DNA from: an uncultured Faecalibacterium sp.
GTDB taxonomy: Bacteria > Bacillota > Clostridia > Oscillospirales > Ruminococcaceae
DNA length: 61,580 bases
Assembly: GCA_904394215.1 (NCBI GenBank)
Contig: CAJFNF010000011.1
Coordinates: 1 to 61,580, forward strand
Direction: 5' to 3'
The translations under genes and the position numbers were made by a program. The notes beneath the pieces were generated by a model, which saw nothing but the letters and a program-made list of their open reading frames with translations, made no database searches and was not told the DNA's origin. How positions within the stretch are numbered: position 1 is the first letter of the stretch; each line of letters begins with the position of its first letter. Positions 51,901 through 61,580 of the stretch are shown here, in pieces.

Positions 51901-54900
51901 GCCGTCCAGGGGGATGCCCGGATCACCGTCTCGGGCAAGCTGACCCTCCAGGTGGGGGGCTGTACCGTCCAGATCGACGGCAGCAGCGTGTCTGTGACCG
52001 CCGCCAGCGCGGTGCGTCTCAACGCCCCCACCCTCAGCCTGGAGGGAACCACGGTGCAGATCAGCGGCGCCACGGTGAACATCACCGGCGGGGCGGGGGA
52101 TTGCGCCATCATGGGCAAGAGCCTGGTGAACCACATCCACACCTGTGCCGCCCCGGGCAGCCCCACAACGCCGCCGCTTTGATGGGAGGGATGCAGCATG
52201 ATCGGGACACTGGGTCCCGCTTTGATTTTTACCGTGAGCGATGACTATGTTTTGACCTTTGCCGGGATGACCCGGGACCTGTCGGGCCGGTGGGCCACCC
52301 ATGAGACCCCCGGCGTCAAGCCCAGGGCCGAGTTTCTGGGGCCCGGCCTGCAGACTGTCAGCCTGCCCATCACCCTGTCCTCCAATCTGGGGGTGAAACC
52401 CCGGGAGATGCTGGAAAAAGTGGAACAGATGGTGGAGACCGGCGACACCGAGTATTTGATCCTGGGCTACCGGCCGGTGGGGAAGAACCGCTTCCGGGTC
52501 ACCGCTTCCAGCGAGACCTGGGACGTGATCTACAACCAGGGGGAGCTGGCCCGGGCCAAGCTCACCCTCACACTGGAGGAGTACGCCTGATGTACGATTT
52601 CAAGCTGGAATACACCTTTTCGGACGACCGCCTGGCCGACATCGACCGGCAGTTGAATTTGCTGTTGACCACCCGTGTGGGCACCATGCCCCTGGACCGG
52701 GAATTTGGGCTGGCCATGGACTACCTGGACCGGCCCGCCGCAGTGGCCAAAAGCCTGTATGTGGCCGAGCTGGTGGAAAAAGTCCCCCGGTTCATCCCGG
52801 CCATCCGGGTGCGGGAGGTCCAGTGGCAGGCCGGCGCCGACGGCCGCGTCCTGGCAAAGGTGGTGATTGACCGTGCCTGACTGGAAAACCGCCCTGGCCA
52901 GCACGCCGGATATTTCCTTCATCGACGGCCGCACCATTGAGAATGTCCGCTCCGAGATGGTGGCCGACTATGAGGCCTTTATGACCGAGGCCGAGGGCAA
53001 ACCCTACACCCTGGGCCGGGCGGCGCCCCACCGGATGGAGCTGTATGCCGCCGCGGCCCAGATCTACCAGGCCATGCAGTGCATCGACCGGGGCGGCAAG
53101 GTGAATCTTTTGAAGTACAGCTACGGCGGCTTTTTGGACAACCTGGCCCTCATCAAGGGCCCCACCCGGAACCCCGCCGCCGCAGCCTCCACCACAGTGC
53201 GGTTTACTTTGTCGGCTTTGCGGGTGTCGGCAGTGTCCATCCCGGCGGGGACAAGGGTGTCCATGGACGGCAGCGTCTACTTTGCCACCGACGTCTACAC
53301 CGAGATCCCCGCCGGCAGCCTGACGGCGGACGTCACCGCCACCTGTACCACCCCCGGCGCCGCCGGCAACGGCTACCAGCCGGGGGAGCTGGCCACGTTG
53401 GTGGACCCGGTGCCCTATGTGGCCGAGGTGGCCAACGTCACCCCCACCGCCGGCGGCGCAGATGTGGAAGCCGACGACGACTTCAAGGAGCGGGTCTACC
53501 TGGCCCCCGGCGCCTACTCCACCGCCGGCCCCGAGGACGCCTACCGCTACCACGCCATGAGCTATTCGGCGGCGGTGGGGGACGTGGAGGCCGAGAGTTA
53601 CCAGGCCGCCGGCACGGTGGACCTGGTCTTTGTCCTGACCGACGGCTCCGACCCCGGCCCCGAGATGATCCAGGGGATGAAAGAATATCTGTCCGCCCGG
53701 CTGCGCCGCCCCATGACCGACCTGGTTCATGTGTCGGCGCCCCAGAAGGTGGCCTACACCATCGAGGTCACCTACTGGATCAACCGCAGCCAGGCCGCCC
53801 AGGCGGTGGCCATCCAGCAGGCGGTGACCCAGGCGGTGGAGGGTTACAAGACCTGGCAGCGGACCATCGGCCGGGACATCAACCCCTCCAAGCTCAACGA
53901 GCTGATGATGAAAGCCGGGGCCAAGCGGCTGGAAATCACCGCCCCGGTCTACACGGCGGTGAGCAAGATCAAGATCGCGGCCCTGGCGGGGGAGGCCGTG
54001 GTCCGGTACGGAGGGCTGGAAGATGATTGAGCTGAAAGGCAGCCGGTTCACCCGGATCCTGCCCCAGAACCTTTCCAGCCAGACACGGACCCAGGCCCTG
54101 GCCTATGCCGTGGGCCGCCAGGTGGACAAGCTGCTGGCTATGGCCGACCGGATGGTGATTTGGGCCGACCTGGACCGGGTGCCGGAGCAGCTGCTGGATT
54201 ATCTGGCCGCCGAGCTGCGGACCCCGGCCTACAGCGCCGACTACCCGGTGGAGACCAAGCGCACCCTGGTGCGCCAGTCCCTGCTGTTCTACGCCGCCAT
54301 GGGCACCCCGGCGGCGGTGGATCAGCTGATCCGGGCCATCTTCTCCACCGGCCAGATGGAAGAGTGGTACCAGTACGGGGGCGAGCCCCACCACTTCCGG
54401 GCCGCCATCGGGGCGGAGGGGGTCACCATCACCCCCGAGGCCCTGGAAGAGCTGCGCCGGGTGCTGTCCTCGGTGAAACGGCTGTCCTCCTGGCTGGACA
54501 GCATCGCCACCCTCACGCCGATGGAGAGCCGCCCGGTCCGGGTGGCGGCGGCCCCCTGCGGCAGCTATGCCAGGACCACCCTGCCGCCGGTGTTTGTGCT
54601 GGTCCCGGCGGTGATCCGGCTGGCAGCCGGCAGCGGCGGCACCATCTCGAGAACCACACTTCCACACATTGAGGAGGGACACAATGCCTGATCTTTACGG
54701 TTTTACCCCCACCAATGCCGGCCGGGGGCTGATCGCCAGCCTGCTGGCCGGCCAGACCCTCACCATCACCCGTGCCATGGTGGGCAGCGGCAAGCCCGAC
54801 AGCCTGGAAGCCATGGCCGGCCTCACCGACCTGGTGGCGCCGGTGGCCCGGGCCACCTCCACCACCCCCGTCCGCACCGGTGACGCCGTCTCCCTGACGG

Positions 54901-57900
54901 TGGAATATCGCTCCGACCTGGACGGCGGGCTGGAGGAGGGCTTTTCCATCAACGAATACGGCATCTTTGCCAAGACGGCCGACAGCGCCGAAACCCTGAT
55001 TTTCTACGGCTGCCTGGGGGATCACCCCCAGTGGGTTTCCCCCTGCAGCCCCGGGGTGGCCCCGGATGTCCGGGATTACCCGGTGACCATCCAGATCAGC
55101 AGCGAGGTGAACGTCCAGATCAACTACCGCGCCGACGCCTTCATCACCGCCGAGGAGGCCCAGGCCCTGCTGGAAAGCATGGTGGCGGGGGCCACCGGCG
55201 GCTTTGTGGAGATGGCCCAGAACATCCCGCCGGTGGCCCGCCAGGACCGGACCCTCTACGGCGAGATTGGGTTTGATTTCACCGGCACGTCGCCGGCGCA
55301 GCTGGGACTGGAGGTGTGACGGATGGCAGTCAGAAAATTGGGCGATATGGCGGTGGGGACCATCGCTAAAATTAAGATCGATGGCAGCTTCAAAAATCTG
55401 GTTATTTTACACCAGGGCAATCCTGATCCCAGCCTCTACGACGCCAGCTGCGACGGCACTTGGGTGTGCCTGGAAGATATCTATGACAAGATGGCGTGGT
55501 ACAACAACACGAACAATTATCCATTCTCTATTATCCACAGTTGGATGAATAACGATTTTATCCAGCTGCTGGAACCGGATATTCAGGATTCGATTAAGCA
55601 AGTTAAGATCCCCTATGTTTCCAGCGGCTACATGGGCCAGACTGTTATGTCCGGGTCCAGGGGACTGAGTTGCAAAATTTTTGCGCTTTCACTTTGTGAG
55701 ACCGGGATTGCTGCATCCAGCCAAGAATATATCCCCAAAGACGGTGCAAAACTGGATTATTTCCTGTCAGGGACATCATTTGCGGCGGATAAAAAACGAA
55801 TTGCAAAATACAATGGTGCCGCCAACGCTTGGCATACGCGATCGGCAGAGACAGATGGACAGTACCATGTCTGGACGATTGACGAAACTGGTGGATACCG
55901 TAGCGGATACGGCGATGATACCTATGGCACATACGGCGTGCGTCCCGCCTTTATCATACCCCAGTCTCTCTATATGCTGGACGACGGCACCATCATCACC
56001 AACCAGCCCCCCACGGCCCCGGCCAGCATCACGGCCAGCAACATCATGGGCGGCCAGGAGGCCACTGTCACCCTGGAAGCCGCCACGGACTCCGATGGTG
56101 AGATCATCAACTACACTTACGAGCGGCAGGTGGACGGCGGCAGCTGGACCCAGTTCGCCAGCGAAAACAGTCTGAATGTTACCGACAGTATCGACGACAG
56201 CTGGACCACCGTGGCCTACCGGGCCAGAGCTATGGACGACAAGGGTGCCGAGGGTCCTTACGCCACCAGTCAGACCTATACCGTGGTCCACAATCTCCCG
56301 CCGACGGCCCCCGGGTCCATCCAGGTGACCAACGTCACCACCGGCCAGGAGGCCGCCGTCACCTTGACGGCTGCCACCGACCCGGACGGCACGGTCGAGA
56401 GCTACATCTATGAGCGGAGCGTGGACGGGGCGGAGTTCCAGCCGTTCGCCAACGTCAACGCCCTGACCCAGACCGACCACATTTCCGGCGATTGGGGCAC
56501 GGTGGCCTATCGGGCCTGCGCCGTGGATGACGACGGCGCCGCCGGTCCTTACGTGACCAGCGAGACCAAAACCGTCACCACCGGCCTTGTGACCATCGCG
56601 GGCCCGGCGGCGGATTTGGGCGAAAAGCCGATGCCGTTTGCATTTTGGTTTAGCTGCGGCGTGTCGGATCAGACCGCCGTCCAGGACATCGCCGTCCGCG
56701 TCACGGTGGACGGCAGGGAGTTTTTCACCGGAACCCTCGACAGCGGCGCCGCGAAAGGGCTCTACATCGACACCAGATTCCGGGGCGCCGGCCAGCACAC
56801 CATCGCTGTGACGGCCAGCAAGGAGGACTACCAGCCCGCCGCAGCCAGCTACACATTCACGGTCCCGTCGGTGACGCTGCCCTACGAGGGCAGGGCCGAG
56901 ATGCCCCAGAACAGCGCCGGGCAGCCGGTGTGGTGGTATGGCCTGGCCCGGTTTATCTTTGGTGAGGACGGCAAAGACCTGATCACCCTGATGCAGGAAA
57001 TGCAGGCCGCCAGCCTGAAAATGGTCACCGGCAGCTACCAGGGCACCGGGCAGTCCGGCAGCAGCAATCCCAACATCCTGGCCGCTGCTTTCACGCCGAA
57101 AGCCGTGATGCTGTCCTCCGGCTCGGATGCGGTACTCCTCGCCATCCCCGAAGAGGGAGACACCGGCACCACAGATGGCATCAGCTACACCAAAGCAAGC
57201 ACCGGTGTGTCCTGGTTTGCCGGCGATGCCGCCGCGCAGTACAACGAAAGCGGCAAAATCTACCGGTATGTGATGTTTGGTTAAAGGAGGGAGAACAGAT
57301 GCTGATTATCGCAAAAGAGCCGGCCGCCAACGGCAGCTATCCGCCGCTCCAGCCCTGGGCAGGGCAGACGCCGCCGGAGGGGTACTACCAGATCAAGGAC
57401 GGGCTGGACACGTCGGTCTTTCAGGAACACAGCGGCTTTGTGATCCTGACGGTGATCCGCGGGATCGTCACGGCCATGGACCCCAACACCGCCGCCCTGG
57501 AAGCCTGGCAGGCGGCCGCCAGTGCGGCGGCCCTCCCGGCCCGGAAACTGGAGCGGATCGCCGAGAGCAAACAGCAGCTGGCCGACTACCTGCTCTGCCA
57601 CCCCATGCAGTGGACCGACGGCCAGCGCTATGCCATCACCGCCGAAAAACAGCAGCAGCTCACCTCCAAGATCATGAGCGCCACCCTGGCGGCCCAGACC
57701 AGCACCCCGTACAGTCTGACCTGGAACGCCACCGGCCAGGAGTGCCAGTCCTGGACCCTGGAAAACCTGACGGCCCTGGCCTTCGCCATTGATGCCCGGG
57801 TCACGGGCCTGGTGAGCTACCAGCAGGCACAGGAAGTAGCCATGCGGGATGCTCCCACCCTGGAAGCCCTGGAGGCCATCCCGGTGGACTATGATTCGGT

Positions 57901-60900
57901 TCCTCTGCCGGGAGGTGAGACGGCGTGAAGGGGATCGCAAAAGGAACAGCCCTCGCAGTGTGCGGGGGCTGTCTGTATGTCATCCTGGAACTGTTGTGGC
58001 GTGGCCGCAGCCACTGGACCATGGCCCTCCTGGGAGGGATCTGCTTTGTCCTGATCGGGGCAATCAATGAGGTCATCCCCTGGGAGATGCCCCTGGTGCT
58101 CCAGGGGGTGATCGGCTCGGTGGCCATCGTCACGCCTCTGGAGTTCGCCACCGGGTGCGTGGTGAATCTGTGGCTGGGCTGGGGTGTCTGGGATTATTCC
58201 GACCTGCCCTGCAATCTGCTGGGACAAATCTGCCTGCCATTTTCGCTGCTCTGGGTGCTGGTGGCCATGGCGGCTGCCGTCCTGGATGACTGGCTGCGGT
58301 GGCGCTGGTTTGGTGAAGAGCAGCCGCATTATACATTGTTTCGTTGGGGGAAAGGGGAAAGACCATGAAAGACATCATCGACGTAAGCCGCTACCAGGGG
58401 AACATCGACTGGGACAAGCTGGCGGGGAAGATCGGCGGCGCCATGCTGAAGACGGTGAGCACCAACAAGAGCTTCGGCGGCATCTACATCGACCCCATGT
58501 TTGAGACCAATTATGCCGCCTGCAGGCGGCTGGGCATCCCGGTGGGGGTGTACTACTACACCTACGCCCAGGACGCCGCCACCGTCCAGGCCGAGCTGGC
58601 CAAGCTCCACCAGGCCCTGGAGGGGAAAACCTTCACCCTGCCGGTGGCGGTGGACGTGGAGGACAACAAGCTGAAACCTCTCTCCGCCGACGCCCTCACC
58701 GATCTGGTGATCGCCGCGGCGGACGCCATCGAGAGCTGGGGCCTGTATGCCATGGTGTACACCTATACCTATTACAGCCAGACCGAGCTGAACATGGACC
58801 GCCTGGCGGCCTATGACCTGTGGATCGCCGACTACCGGGGCACCCGCCCCGACCGCAGCCACGGGATGTGGCAGTACACCAGCACGGGGCATCTGGATGG
58901 AATTGCAGGCAATGTGGACCTCTCCCACGCCTACAAGGACTACCCGTCTATCATCGCCCGTGCCGGCCTGACCCAGCTGCGGGGGTGAGGGGATGGAGAG
59001 CATCGTCGCGGCCGCCGTGTCGGGGGCAGTGACCCTGATCGGTGTCCTGATCGCCAACAGCAAAAGCCAGGCCGTCACCGACACCAAGCTGGAAGAGCTG
59101 ACCCGGGAGGTCCGGGCCCACAACAACTTTGCCCAGCGTGTACCGGTGCTGGAAGAAAAAATGAAAGTCGCCAATCACCGGATCGACGACCTGGAAGAAA
59201 AACTGGAACACCGCACCTAAAAGAAAGGAGTACACCATGAACGTTTCCATTGGTACCATCGCCCGCACCGCCTGCCTGGCCCTGGCCCTGACCAACCAGA
59301 TCCTGTCGGCGGCCGGCAAGCCGGTCCTGCCCATCCAGGACGACCAGCTGGAGAGCCTGGTGACCACCGGCCTGACGGTGGCCGCCTCCCTGGCCGCCTG
59401 GTGGAAGAACAACAGCTTCACCCCGGCGGCCATCAAGGCCGACCAGACCTTGAAGGTCTACCAGTCCGCCGGCAAGTAACCCACACCAAGAAACCCGGCA
59501 GCATCATTTCCGCGGCCTCACGAAAATGATGCTGCCAAGTAGCCATTCCGCGCCCGGCGGTGCATTCTCCCGCCGCCCGACGATTTTCCCCGTCTCTGCA
59601 TCCGCAGGGGCGGGGAGTTTTTTATATTGAGGGTATCTTTTGAGTCTCACCCAAATTTGCTTTTTCCAACAAGAAAAGACAATCAAAAGGACGCCCTTTT
59701 GATTGCACATCCGAATTGTACAATGGTAGAAAGGCCTCTTTTATGTCGAAGCCTATGTTTCGAGTTGTAATTGTCAAAAATTTTATACAACGAAATAAAG
59801 AAGTTCTTTTTAAAGTTTGAAAGCAAAGTTCTGAGCACATTCAGTTTGGATTTTACAGGTGACATGATGAGGCTGGCTGAAATTTTGGGGTTTTTAATGG
59901 GCTTAAAACATAAGAAAACGGAACATTTTGGGCATCAAATAGTGCAAAACAGCACAAAATGTGCTACAATTAAAACACAGTCAATAGAAAATGATAGGGT
60001 GAAAAAATCAAAAGGAGTCGATACTATGGCATATACTGCTATGCAAATTGCAGCCGAAGTAGTGCGACAGTATCATGAAAAAGGTAAATCGATCACAAAC
60101 TTAAAGCTGCAAAAAGTTCTTTACTACATACAAATCGAATGTTTGCAAAGAAAAGGTGTTCCTGCATTTGGAGATGACATTGAAGCATGGAGGCATGGTC
60201 CGGTTGTCCGGGATGTCTATAATGCTTTTTGTGCCTACATTGCTAATCCCATCAGCGATGATGATCCTGATGTGGTCGGCAATCAGGTGCCGATCAACAG
60301 CGACATCTCGCAATGCATTGCTGACGTTGTGGATCGCACTATCCCGTATGGACCTTGGGAGCTGGTGGATAGATCTCATGAAACTGCTCCATGGCGCAGC
60401 GCTTTTATCCCGAATGCCAATTGTATTATTTCAAAGAACAGTCTGAAGAACAATGGATCTATCAACCTCTAATAAACGATCTTTTCAGGACGTATCAAAA
60501 CGGCTCAGCTCATTAATTAAAAACATTGCTCATGCTGACCGAATGGATGATGCCACGGCAGAGACATATGCTGAAGAGCTGAACGAATATTACAATTCAG
60601 GCCATTACAATCTCTATAGTGCTACATATCAATGGATGCGTCGTGATGCAGCTGATGATTCCGACATGGAATACCTCAGCATCAACTTTGACCAGATTAT
60701 AGCAGCGTACCAAAGAAGATATCCCACAGACAAAAAAGGTTTAGAACGGGTAACGAAACTGGCCGATTACATCCTATTGGAGCAGGCCCGTAAAGGCGTT
60801 CAAAGTTCTTTGGAACTTGATGTGAAAAGGAATCTGGGCGAAGCAAAAAGAACCCTTGACGAGTTGAAAGCGCTCAAAGAAGACATTGAGGATTCCCGAA

Positions 60901-61580
60901 AAGAATCATCTGCCCAAACCATTACGGTGCTGAGTATCTTCACCGGTATTGCAATGGCGTTCTTTGGCGGTTTTTCGCTGTTAGGTAGCGCATTTGACAG
61001 CCTGCGGTATGGTGTGCCGGCTGTAGCGATTGTGTCCTTGATCGTCGGGTTTATCTTGTTTAATACAATCTTTGTCTTCCTTTATGTAGCCAGCAAAATA
61101 TCGGGCAATCCAATTTCAGGATGCGGCAATAGAGATTGTGTCAGCTGTGATGTTCAAGATGACTGTGAAGGGAAAACATCTTGGCGTAAAAGGATATCAA
61201 AGCGCTATCAGCTGATCTATGTTATTGATATTGCGCTGATTATTCTTCTAGTGATTTCCACTATTGTTTTCTTTGTTACTGGAGGAGTTAAAACAACTAC
61301 AGAGGATGAGTCCTCCAGCACCACAACATCACAGAGTGCATCCAGCGAACTGGATAATGCTTCTTCGTCCGGTGCGGCCAGTGTGGCGGAATCTATATCG
61401 CGAAGCCGAGAGGAACAGCCTGCAAGTTCTTCTGTGCAAGAGTAAGACAGAACAAAAGCCCCCGCGCTGCCGTTTCAGCAGTTGAACTGATCCAAATTGT
61501 GCGGACAGTACAAAAAAGCCCCAAGTGTAGGATATTAGGATTCAGCAGGAGTGGCGGAGCGTTAGCGGAGCCACTCCTGC

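Overview
The window (61.6 kb, mostly GC-rich) looks like a chromosomal segment of a high-GC anaerobic Firmicute. The gene types (membrane-bound Ech-type [NiFe] hydrogenase, Firmicute-style Shine-Dalgarno sites, gut-type prophage) fit an Oscillospiraceae/Ruminococcaceae gut bacterium of the Faecalibacterium/Gemmiger/Subdoligranulum sort. This assignment is an inference from gene content and composition only.

Host part, about 1-20,680. A six-gene echABCDEF operon (775-5923, minus strand) encodes a ferredoxin-dependent, ion-pumping hydrogenase. It stands back to back with hypA-hypB-hypF-hypC-hypD-hypE (6794-12426, plus strand), a full set for building and inserting the NiFe(CN)2CO centre. The gaps before, between and after these two operons are packed with families of short nested hairpin repeats. 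Next come a MerR-type regulator divergent from an aminotransferase / Fe-type dehydrogenase / YjiH-type transporter operon, with a 19-bp-spacer promoter and an operator dyad between them. A CPBP-family membrane protease and an S41-peptidase lipoprotein complete the host part.

Prophage, about 20,684 to beyond the right edge. The left end is the 3' tail of a tmRNA or tRNA gene (20684-20710), directly beside a tyrosine integrase; the right end and the intact RNA gene were not found. The minus-strand lysogeny operon holds a LexA-like CI repressor, two unknown genes, a DUF4428 protein, a NACHT NTPase (probable anti-phage defence) and the integrase. A consensus promoter plus terminator between integrase and NACHT gene predicts an ~80-nt sRNA. 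Rightward from the CI/Cro switch lie small early genes, a 670-nt non-coding block with strong RNA-like structure flanked by two tRNA-like T-arm/acceptor folds, DnaD-like and DnaB-like replication genes, a RusA resolvase, zinc-ribbon proteins and a putative late regulator. After the regulator come a promoter-terminator pair, a complete tRNA-Pro(UGG), another multi-helix element and then the late genes.

The late genes form a mosaic myovirus: lambda-type head genes (GpA-like terminase, lambda-type portal, prohead protease, major capsid) joined to a P2-like contractile tail (sheath, tube, E/E' chaperones with a -1 slippery site, tape measure, X, D, V, U, W/gp25, J, I, fibres), then lysis genes (GH25 endolysin, holin-like proteins). 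At the right end an AT-richer module encodes a Panacea-domain protein overlapping a membrane protein, resembling a Panacea toxin-antitoxin pair. Its promoter carries a dyad with the same half-sites and 5-nt spacing as sites in the CI/Cro region, suggesting control by the prophage repressor.

Most notable for follow-up: the structured block at 27,351-28,019 and its shared 39-nt motif (three copies), the promoter/terminator late switch at 35,790-35,980, the integrase-adjacent sRNA, and the NACHT and Panacea modules. Two apparent frameshifts (tail gene D and a small lipoprotein) could be real lesions or assembly errors.
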